Shown here in pieces: positions 38,741 through 51,602 of a DNA stretch of 64,000 nucleotides (its first letter is position 1; each line of letters opens with the position of its first letter). Origin of the DNA: Loxodes magnus (lineage: Eukaryota; Ciliophora; Karyorelictea; Loxodida; Loxodidae); NCBI GenBank assembly GCA_946699065.1, contig CAMPDV010000013.1, positions 1,695,727-1,759,726 of the forward strand, in the 5' to 3' direction. A program made the translations under genes and the position numbers. Below the pieces are notes generated by a model. It had not been told where the DNA came from and ran no database searches. It saw only the letters and a program-made list of their open reading frames with translations.

Positions 38741-39887
38741 TAATATAATTTTTTTAATATAAATAGTAATTTTATAATATTAGTTTAGTTTAAGATTTGA
38801 TTCCTATGGAAAAATAATTTTATATTTGAATATTTGAACTTACTTATGAAATGTTGATATTGATATTAAATCTGGTAGACTAATTGAATATAGTTACTTT
38901 AGGTATGAATTGTATTTAGTCTAAGCTTAATCTATATAATTAGGATAAATAGTAAATAATTAGATTGATGTAATAATTAGCTAATTTAATTTAAATAATA
39001 GGAATTAGATATTTGATTAGCAGTTTTATGTATTAATATGATATTAAATCTGATTGGTAAATGTTGTTTTGAAGTATTTATGAATATATAAAAATAAATA
39101 GGGAGATTTGATAATTAAATGAATGAATATTTGAAGTAATAAATGCATCTTGAGATAATAAACAATGATTTAAATAAGTTTTAATAAAAAGACGATTAAA
39201 TATTTAAATTACATGTTGATATATAAATTGATGAATTAGTTTTCTATTTATTTCTATAATAAACTTATTTATTATCAAATTATACATTTCTCTTTTATAA
39301 ATATTCTAATAAAGTTTAATACTTTAAATATATACTAATTAAAATATCCTAATCAACATTATTTACGTTAGTTTTGCTACATTTATAATATATTAGTAAT
39401 ATAAAAAGTTAAATAGATAATATTATATAACTACAGTAACTTTTAGAATATATGTCTACAAGTTAATTTAAAAATATGCTAACTATTAAAGAACATAGTT
39501 AATGGATTAACATTCTTTAAAATCTTAAATAAATTAAATAATATTTAAAATAAAATTATACATGCCTAAATTAAAATTTAGATCAAAAAGATTTATATTT
39601 TAAACTTAGATATGCATTATGTTTTAAATAATAAAGATAATACTAAATTTAAAAGATTTCTATTATAAAGGCTATCATTTACAGATTTCATAGATTCTAC
39701 ATAATTTTTTAATATTTAAATAATTAGATGCTTAATATAAAATAATTTAGATATTTCTAGAAAGGAAAAACTATAAATTGCATGTTTTATCTAATAATAA
39801 TATAAATATATTAGTATATCATTATTTATTTATAATATTATTATTATTACTATGATAAAATAAATTGCATAATCAAATAAATTACAA

Positions 39888-39990
39888 ATGGCTTAAGAAA
39901 AGGGTTTTATACCACCTTCTAAAAGTAAGAGAGAAAGCAAGAATTGAAAATATTTAGCTCAAGTTTTCTTTAATTATTTATCTTCTTAAT
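39888..39990 (+). mobile_element. 5' fragment of an ORF1-like element (copy 3)
   Basis: The ATG at 39888 begins MAQEKGFIPPSKSKRESKN, resembling the start of copy 1 (KRGFYTTSKKLERKSESN). Similarity fades within about 100 bp. No coiled coil or zinc knuckle follows, so this is a small relic. Confidence 0.45.
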
Positions 39991-41330
39991 CAGCAAAAAA
40001 TATTTTTAAAATTTAACGAAAAACTTGAAAAGGACTAAAAAAGCACCTTTAATTTCAAAAATGAAGAAAAAAACATAGAAACTAAAGGAAATCATGTTTT
40101 TGTGCTTTAAGTATTTGATTTTAATTTTGACAAGTGAAAATTGCTTAATTAGCACAGATAAAAGGTGTAGAAGGTTTCTATAAGACTATTATACCAATTT
40201 CTCATAGTATAAGAGAAAATTGCAGCATCTTTTCTTTAACGTACGTCTTAACTTTAATTATCTCAACTTTCTTAAGAGAATCAACTCAGAATCAAGTAAG
40301 AAAAATAGAAAATCAGAAAAAAGTTAAATAAAATATACTTTTAATTTATAAAATCCTTTATACCAACTCTTTTTTAATTAAATTTTCCTTTAAAAATAAA
40401 CAAATTACTTGTCTTAGTAAAATTGAATCTATTAAAAATTAATGAAATACTCTTTTATTTACTTTAGATAAAAGAAATATTATTCAAGTTAATAAAGAAT
40501 AATAATTAAATAACCTTCTAACTTAACTACTTTCATTGATCTATCTTTGAATATCAATATCTCTTCGCTTTTTTATTCAATGAAAGTTATAGATTTATTT
40601 AACAGACATTGCTTATCTTTTTAAATATTTACATATAATTCAAATTATTTTTTAATTATTTTAAGATTTTTATAAATAAAATAAATAATTCAGTTAGAAA
40701 TTATTGTAAAGCAGAAAAAACTAAATGGTTAGTAAATTAGAAAGGAGCTAATCAGTTAATACATAAAGAAAGTATAAAAAAGTTAGCAATGGAAAATATT
40801 TCCCCAGTTAAATATATAATTTGTTTTCTTTTTATGATTTAGTAAAGTTAATTAATTTTTTATTTTAGTCTATTTGAAATAACAAAGTTAATTTAAAGCT
40901 AAAATAGTTTTAACGCTTTAAACTATAAATAATAAGAAAATAATTTTATAGATAAAGAAGTATAATTCTAATTATTTTTAAATTAAAAGCTGTTAGTTAT
41001 TATAAGATAATTTTGCTATTATTTAATTAAATAAATTCTTAAGCAACGTTAAATCTTAATTCCAAAATAAAATATTAAATTCATTTATAATTAAAATTAA
41101 AGCTATAATATTTAGTAATTTAATACTAAATTATAGTAGCCCTCTATTTATAAATAAAACTAAAACTATAGCTAGCAAGGAAGGTCTTTATGGATAATTA
41201 ATGAAATTATAGCAAAGAGCATATATAAAGCTAAGTATGTTGAAATAAAAATTTCGTATATAAGTTAATTTATAAGTAATTTAATTATTTTGAATTCCTT
41301 ATTTATTAATGTTATATTCAGAAGAAATAT
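39990..41330. other. AT-rich stretch, nothing recognised
   Basis: No convincing gene or repeat unit is seen on either strand. Confidence 0.4.
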
Positions 41331-41339
41331 TAATTATAA

Positions 41340-41705
41340 TATATATTTTAAATAAGGTGGAAAGCCCTTTCCTTAGGATGTTACTTGGAGGCCCTGCAGG
41401 GCAACTAAAATATGAGAGCGGACGGAGCATAAATCGGAGAAAGAGAAACCAATAACAAGAGAAGGAAGATTCGACAAGCTGGAGAACTCTGAATGCCAGG
41501 AGGAAATTTTCTTCATCATAGGTCGGGGAAAGAAGCACCTGTAATCGCATATTGCATCCTATGCTTTTGGAAGGAAAATCTACAGGGACGTACTGCAGGA
41601 AAAGAGAAAAAAAGATAGAGAGACCCATAAAATTTTATTTTTTGACATTAAATAAAATTATTTTAAAGAGCTGAGCACCAACGAGAGTGCTACGCGCTCT
41701 ATAAT
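41340..41705 (+). repeat. GC-richer element ending in a conserved hairpin
   Basis: This 300-bp island is clearly GC-richer than its flanks. One plus frame reads GGKPFPQDVTWRPC, then REGRFDKLENSECQEEIFFI and IGRGKKHLQSHIASYAFGRK, a plausible but unassigned peptide. It ends with 'aaagagctgagcaccaacga gagtgctacgcgctctataat' (41664-41704), the same hairpin found inverted at 58138-58178 and related to the end of the 42.0-kb element. It may be a short mobile element or a gene fragment carrying a shared 3' end. Confidence 0.5.
41664..41704 (+). repeat. Conserved terminal hairpin, copy 1
   Basis: GAGCTGAGCACC...GGTGCT-type pairing: outer GAGC pairs with GCTC and inner GCAC with GTGC around loop CAACGAGA. 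A near-identical copy in the opposite orientation lies at 58138-58178, and a related one with changed inner pairs lies at 42292-42330. Confidence 0.65.
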
Positions 41706-42024
41706 CCAATTTATTTATTAATTAATTAATTTATTTGTTATCATAAATAATTACTTTTAAGTTGCTACTAAAAGTATAAAGTTTAAAGTATATTAAGTAA
41801 ACTTAAAAAATAAAGATTAAAATTAGGAATTTAAAATTTTAGTAGTTTTTTAATAGAAAATAGAAATAAAGTTATAAAAAGATAAATTTATAAATAAAAT
41901 AGCTTAAATAATTTATGGATACATTTATGAGCGTAAGATCATACACTTCGTAACAGGGATTTTAAAAGAAGAGATAAACATTACAACAAGTTTTAGAATT
42001 ATAATCATATATATAAATAAATAG

Positions 42025-42340
42025 AAAGGAGTAATCCTCCATCTGACATTGACTTAAGATCTGGTACCAGGAAATACTCATAGGCGAAGAACCCAACAAG
42101 AATCTAGAAGGAGCCAAAAGAGAAGAAAAAGACTAAAGAGGTATCAAGTATCGTTATTGATGAAAGATACCAGATACTAAGGTTTCTTAGAGAGCATTCC
42201 GATCCCTCTATATAGAAGACGAGACTCACAAAGGATGCTAGCACTGTGGAAGATTTCAGAAATGAATTTTTTTAACTTGAAAAAACTTTATTAAAGAGCT
42301 GCGTGGCTTTGAGATGCTACACGCTCTCTAATCTTATCTA
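42025..42340 (+). CDS. Small protein / repeat element copy B, open frame
   Basis: A frame of about 100 codons reads SNPPSDIDLRSGTRKYSQAK, a Lys-rich linker, VSSIVIDERYQILRFLREHS, then TRLTKDASTVEDFRNEFFQL and EKTLLKSCVALRCYTLSNL. It is hydrophilic and probably helical. The family is not recognised. It has a diverged, frame-broken relative at 38.5 kb. Its 3' part overlaps a hairpin (42292-42330) related to those at 41.7 and 58.1 kb. It could be a degenerate mobile-element protein. The start is not defined. Confidence 0.45.
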
Positions 42341-42854
42341 CTTATTTATTATTTATAAGAAAATATAAAATTTTAAATTAAGTAAATTGCAAGAATAAAA
42401 GTATAGCTTGTTTTTTAAGAACAATCTTCTAAATAATAATTTTTTGACTTTTAAAACTTAAAAAAAATTTAAAGTTAAAATTATCATGACTACTATCATA
42501 TTATGTAGTTAAGATGAGTCTATTTAAAGTATCTTAGGTTATTACAATTAGTAATGTTTCTATTAATTTTGGTAACACCTTAGGGATATGTATCTTTATA
42601 AAAGTTAGAGAATTTAAACTACTAGAGATTTGCCTAAATAAATTTCTTATGAAGATATTCTTATTTTTATTAATGTAAAGTGAACAAAAAAGTTGATTTG
42701 ATATAAATAGATTTACTAAGCTATTTTTAATAGGTTTCTTATAACGAAGTATAATCTGAATTGTAGTGTGTATTGAATATTAATAGTTCCTGCTTCTTTA
42801 AAAAAGTTAATAGTATTAATAATAGTTATTTCTAAAGATCTTATATATTAAAAA

Positions 42855-42927
42855 CAGCCTTGGTGGGATTCGAACCCACAACCCTCAGCTTAGAAGGCTG
42901 ATACGCTAACCGTTGCGCCACAAGGCT
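42855..42927 (-). tRNA. tRNA-Arg (anticodon TCT)
   Basis: The minus strand folds as a complete 73-nt cloverleaf without an intron. The 7-bp acceptor is AGCCTTG/CAAGGCT with discriminator G, the D-arm is GGCGCAACGGTTAGCGTA-like, the anticodon stem is TCAGC/GCTGA with loop CTTCTAA (anticodon TCT), and the T-arm carries GTTCGAATC. A T-run follows the 3' end (GTTTT), consistent with a Pol III terminator. All stems are fully paired, so it is probably functional, unlike many neighbours. Confidence 0.95.
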
Positions 42928-43589
42928 TTATAAACTTATTCTTAAATATGTATTAAATAGTATTTCAGTCTTTTCATATAAATAACTAAACCTTTTTTAA
43001 TTGAATTAGCTTTAGTTAGATTTTTTTAGTTTACTTTATTTTTTTGATTTTATTTTGAAATATTTTAGTTTTAAGATATTTTATAAGTAAATAATATATG
43101 TCAAATATTATAAAATAGGCTTAGTTATGCTTACTAGTTTTGTTAATAGTTTTTATTGATTAGACTTTGATATTAATACTGATTCATTATTAATAGAAGT
43201 GAGATAATAAATGTTTGTATACTCTATGTTTTTATTGATTGTCTAGTATTTAAATCTTTTTTAAGAGAGTATAAAAATAAGAAATTGTCTAAACATTTTT
43301 TTATTATGCTTTTTTGATTTAAAGGTTTAAAGAAAGTCACTTCTTAATAGTTATGGCTTATAAATAAATCATTTATATCCAAGATACTTTAAAATTCTGA
43401 AGACACAAGAAATTCATTGATAGAGTTAGAAAGCAGCCCAAAACAGGAATTTATCTTTATAAGGACAAATATTTTAATGAAAATTAAAAAATAATAATTA
43501 GTAAGTAGATGTGTTAAATAATATGAAGAATAAATCAAACAGTTCTTTGTATTTTCATTAAATAGAAATATTTAGTTTAATATTAATAA

Positions 43590-45660
43590 AAAAGTTTATA
43601 GTATCTCTTCATAAATAAGTTTGCCGATGTTGTTCTTTATATAATAATAACTAAATCTACTTTTCCTTCAATTTCCTTTTTCTTTCTTGAGTCTATGCCT
43701 TGATCTTGTACTTCTTGATAATTTGTTTCCATTTTTGCGTTAAAATGTCTTCTATAAGCGCTTGGATTTATACCTTTCAATACCTTCTGTACTTGCATTA
43801 ATTCAAAAAATTTACAAGATGATTTTGAAGCAAATTCCTTGCAGTTCTTATATATCTTTTATCTGGAGTTTATTTGCTTACCTGATTTAATGGTTGAGCA
43901 AGTTGATTTTAGCTGAAGATATTTAATTAAAAAACTAGAGTTTTCATTTGTTCTATTACTGAGATATTTAGAGCAGCAATAAGTAAATTAAATGCTCATC
44001 TTTTTGGCTTTCTGCTTTTGTTAAGTTTGATAAAGGTAAGATATACTGCTAGGAAGTTAAGCTCGCTGTGCTATAAAAAGATTGCTAACATTTCCTCCAG
44101 CTTGGTGAAATTTTGGATGCTTTGATTATTAATAAAGATATTTCTACATATATGTTTTGCTAAACTTTTGATTTTAAACCAAAAAAGAGTTGAGCTAATT
44201 AAAGTAAGTTAAAATCTTAAAGGGAGAATATAGTTATTAGAAGATAGAAATAATAATAATTAGCTCTTTATTTGATTAAGAAGTAATTAAAGTAATTATT
44301 AGAAAGACTTAGCTTAAGGTATATCAATTTATTAGTATTAAATAAAGCAAACTAAGATATTATGGTATATCTTAGATTTAAGCAATAAAGGTAAATTTTC
44401 AAATATTAACACTTAGCAAGAGAAAAAGAACAGCTAAATTATATAATAATTAAGATTATCATATCTTATAAAGCTTTATTTAGATATAGAATTAAATAAT
44501 CATTATATTGGTTCAATTTTTTAGAACCTTTATTTAAGTCTTACCATGAAAGTATCGTTTATAATTATATAAATGAAGAGCGTAAAATAATAGCTATCTA
44601 TATACTTTATTATTATAACCATTAAGTTTCAAATTAATAAAATAATCTAAAAATTAAAATTTTGATTAAAGAACATTTTATTGAAGATTTGTCTTTAATA
44701 AATAATGATTTAAGGATCTAGTTTTTTGCTAAAATATTTAAAATAAGTGCTGATATTCAATTCTTAATCTGATCCAAAATAATTCTTAATATATTACAGC
44801 TATTTTAAATCAATAAACAAAAAGCTTTATTGAAGTACTAGTAATAATCTTTAGATCTTTTCTCTTAAACTTCATTATCATATATTGCTTATTCTTTTCC
44901 TTAAAACCTCTTAGCCAAATATTTTATTATAATAAGTACTATAGTTCAAGATTAATCTCATTGCTTTCTAAAACGATGTATAGTATTTTACGATTTTTCC
45001 ATAATTTTTTAAATAAATCCTTTTATCTAAAAGCATTGAAAAAAAGGGACTTGAGACCTTCTATCTATTAAAGCAATACATTATTTCTTAATTCCTTTGC
45101 AATTATAAGAGTTAACTTAGTAAGTATTTAAAGTTAAGATTTCATTCAAATTTCTTTATCGTATCTTAATATAGTTCGAAAGAATTAACGTTAACTGCTT
45201 TGAAGTGAAAATCTTAATTTTTCTAGATATAATTTCTGACTCTTTGGTAAAAAATTTAGCAGCATATCTTAGCTATTCTATCATCAAAATTAGCTCTCCT
45301 TTATGACAAAAGCTTTTTTATCTTAAACCTTTAACTTCAATCTTCAGTGAGGCTCCATTTCTCTCTGTATATTTTTATAATCAAAGAATAGAAAGAGCAA
45401 GGCTCTGAATATCATACAATACCTCCTAAGCTTAAAGAGGTCTCTAGTTAAATACAAGATCTTGACAGAAAGCATCCGGATAATTATCCTGCTTTTGTAG
45501 GAACTTTAAATTTATGAGTATCAACTATTTGCTCGCTACACATGATTGTCAGTACTTTACAGAAAACTATCTCTTAATTTCCAAGTAATACCCACTAAGA
45601 GGTTATTTAAAACAAGAAAGAGCTTAGCTTCCCTAAAACATTCCAAGTAGATGATTACAA
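43590..45660 (-). pseudogene. Coding-like relic, possibly a sensor histidine kinase
   Basis: Two GC-richer stretches read well on the minus strand. One (near 45600-45240) contains YWQSCVASKQLILINLKFLQ, then PLQAQEVLYDIQSLALSILW and QKYTERNGASLKIEVKGLR, ending LRYAAKFFTKESEI. This order resembles the segment between the HisKA helix and the N-box of ciliate hybrid histidine kinases, but no intact H-box or N-box is present. The second (near 44130-43620) contains FFELMQVQKVLKGINPSAYR and KMETNYQEVQDQGIDSRKK, with no family recognised. The sequence between them is AT-rich and uninformative. If the kinase idea is right, the gene is badly decayed. Confidence 0.3.
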
Positions 45661-46399
45661 TTATATCTCTAATTTTTTAAATCTTATAATACTTTAATGA
45701 GTCTTTTTCCCTTTCTAGTATTTATTTCAGTATCGCTAAACTTATTCCATGCTTTACCGTTTTATTCTTCCATAAGTTCCACTAGTAAATATTGCTAATT
45801 ATTCTGGAAATAAGACTCTAATTATCTATAGCTAAAGTAAAATATTTTGAACATTTCCTAAGATAAATTGTTAAATCCAAGCCTTTAGTTAAATTTTAAC
45901 TAAAAGTAGATGCAAAGCTAAGTAATGATAATTCTAGTGCTAAGTTCCTAAATAGTAAATTAAAAAATTTAATGATAATGGAAATAAAGAAGGATTAGCT
46001 GAATTTATTATTTGCTTAATTAATTAAATTTCTTAATAAATTAAGAGTAGAAAATTAACAAATTAGTCTAATAAAAAGAGCAAAGTCAGTATTATAAAAA
46101 ATATCTATGAAAGCTATAAAAATAACACTTAAAGCTACAAATATTTGAAATTAAACAAACCTCAAAACAAAATTTTAAATAAAGATATAAATAAATTGCA
46201 TTGTAATAAGACTAACTAAGCCTTTTGTAAATAAGCTAAATCTATTATAATTAATTATAGTTATTAGTTATTATTAATTTAAGCATTTTAATAATAGAAA
46301 TTAATATTCTAGCAATTACATTTATTTATACAGTTTGATAGGCATAAGATATTAATTACTTTAACATTTAACATTTTTAATTTAAATTTATTTTCTTTA

Positions 46400-47600
46400 T
46401 ATGAAAAAGGCGGGAAATTTATACACTATACTTAATAATAAAATCAGTATGAATTTTAAAAATTAAAGGATTAGTTGCTAAAAATACCTTAATTAATAAA
46501 AATATAAGCATCTTTTTATAATTTATTATTAAACTAGGCTTATTGCAAATAACCAGAAGCTGCAGATAAATTTAAGCTTTATTATTTTAGTTTGCTAATA
46601 ATATCTCTTTAGCTAAATAATTATTACTAAATTTATTTAAATAGTAGCTATACATATTAGAATATTATGCTTTGTATCATTATGCATTGCTAATAAATAC
46701 GCATTTTATCCAAAAATTTATTTTGGTTTACTCTTTATTATTAGATCATACTATTCTGTTATTTCTTAAAATTTAAGTGAAACTTGCTAAGTACCATTAA
46801 CTTTATTAACTTGCTCAAATTTAAGATATGAGATTTTCTTAAATTAATTCAACCTAAAGCTTTTTAGTTTGATTGCTAGATAAAGCATTTTATAGGAATT
46901 AATAATCCCTGTGACTTATTTTTTAGTTTTTAATACAAATAGGATTTCTGATTCAAACTCCTTTTTTAACGCAAGCCCTTAATTTATCGTATCATTATTT
47001 TTGCTTTAAGTTGTATCTTCAAATTTATTATTAAATTATCTAAATAAGATAGTGATACTCGAAGTTAAATGATAAATCTAGATATTTTTCTAAAGCATAT
47101 GTTGGTTCTTGTTAGCTTCTATTAATTTCATTTCATTTAAAATACTCATTAGTATTTCCCTTATTAGCTTAGTCACCTTTAGTTGATACTTTTATTATAC
47201 TTATAAAATTATTATTTGGCTTTAAATTTAGCTTAGATATTGTCTTAACCTAAGATTAATTTCCTTATCTAACCTTATTTCATTAATATCAAAAATTGCT
47301 AATATAGAAATATCAAAAGCCTGGAGAGTTAGTTTCTGTTCCAGTTACTTTCAAATACTTTTCAAAACTTTTTCGTGCTGCGTCGATCCTTCCTCTCAAA
47401 TTTAAACTTTTTATATATTAGCTTGATTCTAAAAATTCTAGTTATTAAAATATTCTCTAGTTATTTCTTAGCTTATATCACTATGATTCTAAATTTGGAT
47501 GGTTCTAAAATATTCCAGTTGCACTCTTAATTATCTGTTTCTCATAATAAATCTCTATTTAAGCCATTCAATGATTATTAAAGTTTAAACACTAAATCTA
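46400..47600 (-). CDS. Unassigned coding-like stretch
   Basis: The minus strand near 47400-47320 reads LRGRIDAARKSFEKYLKVTG followed by TETNSPG. A Gln/Asn-rich frame continues toward 46400. The short GC-richer patch is unlikely in random AT-rich DNA, but no family is recognised and the ends cannot be set. It could be a relic or an exon. Confidence 0.25.
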
Positions 47601-50600
47601 GCTATAATAATAGAGATATTTTGTTATTATTTATTAGTGTTTATTAATATTAATAACTAAGCTAGATGTCTAGATCTATTAGGTGTTAATTGTTAATAAT
47701 GCTAGTTAGTGATGCTAGTATATAATAAGTTACATAAAGCTTAGATAAAATGATGCTAAATTAGTTTATTAATCTTTAGTATGCTTTACTAGTTTAGCTT
47801 TATACTATCTATTATTACTATTCTTTACCTTTAAAACTCACTTTATTATTTAGATATTACTTAGGAACCATTATAGATACTACAAAGCAAAGATCTGCCA
47901 CTAAAATTATACCTTATGTATGTAATGTTAATAGATTACTCTTAGTAGCAAACTAGTGGATAACTAAATTTATTAACTAAGCTATTAAAGAAAATTCTGA
48001 TTTATAATCTTCTCATTACTTAGAAGATTATCATACTGCTAAGTCTCTACGCTTCTCTTTCAGCAGCTAATATAAATTAATTAAAGTAGCAAATATTAAG
48101 CATCATAGTTGTATAGTATTATAATGAGAGTTAATTAGATGCAGGCTTAAGATTAATTAGAGAAATAAGAATTTAAAATAGACCATAGATATAATAGTAG
48201 AAGATTAATCAGTTCATAACTTAAATTAATTAGAATACTTAGAGCTATAGTCACTACTTATTATTAATATACCTTCCTTATTTCACTTAAAATTAGCAAA
48301 TTAAAGATTTAATTAGAAAAAGAAAAACTAAGAGTATGGATTAAATCTCCAATAACCTCTTAGTTCTACATAAGTTAACTGAGAAACAGATGTAACTTCA
48401 ATTAACAAAGAGCAAGCAGTCTAATATAAAAGATAAAATATAATCTATTTAGACTTGATAAATCAGAGCGATAAAGGTAGAATTAAAAACAACAAACTTT
48501 ATTCAACCAAAATAAAAATTTGATTCTTCAAGGACTTATCGAAAATATTAGAAATGAATGATAAGAAAAGGGAAATAAAATTGATGAGCATATTAATTGT
48601 AAATTTAGAAGAATATCCTAGACAAAATATTTAAAAAGCAAAAATAAATGGTAAAGAACGATTTAAGATAATTCTATCATCAAGCTCTTATTTTTATTAG
48701 AGTAGAAGCAAAAATGATAGCAAAATATTTTGAAAAAGCTCAATAAACTTTTTAATTGTAGCTATAGTTATTTAAAGAAAAATCAAATAAGAGATGAAAA
48801 CTGTGTCAATCATTTTTTTTTTGAGTGGAAAACGAAAAAACTTTAAAAAAATTTATGAAAGAAGCAAGAAAATTAGGGAAAACATATTAATAAGGCTCAG
48901 CTATAAATAAAATTAAGAAAGATAACTAATCTAATACTATCTAAAGCAATTAGGTATTCTATATTTATAGAAACAGAAGAAGATTCTTTAAGTAAATCCG
49001 CTATTAAAGCCAAATAATCTTATTTAATATTAGAAAATCACTAAAATAAAACTTATATCTCTAAGTATTTTTGATGTTAATATAAAGAAACATGATATTT
49101 ACTAGTAACTACCTAAAAGCTAATTAGTATTAGGTATCTAAATAATAATAGACTAAAGTTTATCTAATAGAAGGTATTTGTTTTATTTAGTATTTATTCT
49201 TTAGTTCCCTTTATACTAATTGCTTAAACCTATTCTTTATAAAATTTAATTTTTACTTATTATAAAATTACCAGCAATCTTTTTAATCAATAGTTAGAGG
49301 TAAATTTAGGAAAATATTTCAAATAAAGTAAAATATTAAATAAATAGAACTAAATAATTAGATAATAACTCTATAAGATAGTATTAAACTTATAAGTTAT
49401 ACACTTAAAATTGGTTATATTAGAACTAAATTATCTATGAACCTTATCAAAAATTATATCAATATAATCAATAAAGTTCTTAGATATAACTCCATCAGCA
49501 AATTGTCTTTATTAAATTTTACTTCTATTTATTTTGGAAAAATAAACGCTTCTCTGAACTGTCTAAAATTTAAAACAACTCTTCTTATGTATTTTTCTTT
49601 CTTCTTCTCTAATTCAATTTCTGTAAGACATGCAATCTCTTCTGTATTTTTTGATTTTAAGAACATTTCAATTTTGAAATCTGGCTGTCAACATAGTTAA
49701 ATTTATTACGATGCATTTAAGTTCTGTTTTAATCAATCTTCTTTCAAATTCTAAAAATATCTCTCATAGGCTTAAGCTTTATTATATATTTTAAGTTAGA
49801 TAAGTCTTTAAATCTACTGCCAGTTTTCAGGTTACATTTCTTAATTAAAAAAATATTAATTAATTGAATCTCATTATCTTATCCTTCTACTTCAAAGTTT
49901 ATTATTCATACTCAATGTTTTCTTTATTCTTTTCTTGGAGATCTTTCTTTTTCTTTATAAGTTTGTAACTTGAGCAGGTAAAAATAATCTGAGTTTAAGT
50001 TTTAAACAGCTTAGATTTGATAAAGTAGGTATAAATCTAAGTTTAATACAGTATTCTTGATCCTTCTAGTAAAAAAGCTATTGTTAGTATTTATTAACGA
50101 GAAGCTTTTATTATTTAGTTAGCTTCTAGATGTTTGATAGGGTCTTTTAACTAAGTTATCTAACTATGTAATCATTTTTCAATATATTCAATCCCTAGCC
50201 TTTAGATTCTACCAAGTAGCTTATTGTTCTTTAAATATTTTCCTTCTAATCAAAAGATTAAGAGATAGAATTCCTGCTGTTTTATCAAGCAAAATTCAAT
50301 TTGCTTAACTAGATTTAGCTGCTCATTTTAAAAAGCTTGACCATATCTAGAAAGTTCAAGAGGCTAATTAAGTCTTTAAATATTCAAGTTTATCTTTCAA
50401 GTTTTTATTTTTTAGCTATGATTGAAGTCGCAATTATACGTCTTACTAAACTGCTGGATCTTTTTATTTCTATACATTAGATTTGACTTTTCAAGAAACA
50501 TCGTTTGACAAAGAAACTTAGGACAATTACATATATAAGATCTAATATTAGTGATAGATTTGCCTAGCATCTATAATACTTCCTAAGTAATATCTTAATA

Positions 50601-51600
50601 ATAAAGTGAGCTTTATAGGTAAAAGAATAATAATAATAGGTAGTATAAGGCTAAATAAGTAAACCGTACTAAAGATTAATAAACTAATTAACTATTATTT
50701 AGGAATGCTAATATGAGGCTTGCTATTAAATAAGGAGCTAGTATTTAATATTTAAAGATTATATTAAGTAATTAAGTCTATTACATTCTTCTTTAAAAGG
50801 TAAATAACAAGATTAAGTTTAGATAATGATCAATAAAACTAGAAAATTGATTCTTTTAACGGATCCTTATAAACCATATAAGATTCTTAATTACAAACAG
50901 TCATCAAAAAACTTTCAAATGAGATACAAAAAATTTAGAAAATTCAAGTGTAAAATATTAAGTTTCTCAAATGTTAGTTTGAGATAGTGTAACAAATTAA
51001 TAGCAGTAAATAATAAAGTCTTTGAGTTTTGTAAAAGGATTTCTAAAACCAAGCTATATTAAAAAACTTATAGGATAAAAATTATTAGCAAAACCCACTT
51101 ATACTAAGTTATTTAATCAAATACATCGTATAGTAATTCGAAGCATCAAATATTCTACTGGGAATTAAACCTTAATAAGATATACCTTTTAAATTTAAGC
51201 TTAATGTAATTTAATGGATTTTAATTGCATTATAAGAGACTAAGTTATAATATTTATCCTTCTACTTATATCTAATATTTTCTATAAATTAAAAGATCTT
51301 AAGTTGCAAGACTCTTTAGCTTTGAGCATTTCTGTAAAAATGAGAGTATTAAATTTTATTCTTTAAGAAGAATAATAAAAATAGATATTAATTGGTTAAA
51401 TTGCTTAATAAGACTTACATTTTTTCTTTAATTCTAAAAATCTTTTAGGTCGCTTTTGTCTATTAAAGTTTGATATAATATTTAAAATAAATTTTAGTAA
51501 GATCAAAGACTAGCAAAAGAGAATAGATAGTGAAAATACTTATATCAAGGGAGTGGAAAAAATTATATAGAAAGATAAGATGAAAAGGAAAGAAGGATAT
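47600..51600. other. AT-rich region, nothing recognised
   Basis: Four kilobases of AT-rich sequence with 'tagcttaata'-type short repeats. No named motif is found on either strand. A short open frame near 49437-49700 has no recognisable content. Confidence 0.35.
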
Positions 51601-51602
51601 AA

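Noticed and set aside
41299..41628. 109-codon minus-strand open frame
   Set aside because: No recognisable content. It overlaps a GC-richer repeat element whose plus-strand frame is more protein-like.
41664..41704. Integron attC-like site
   Set aside because: The hairpin is imperfect and palindromic, but the core GTTRRRY/RYYYAAC sites are not arranged as in attC and no integrase is nearby.
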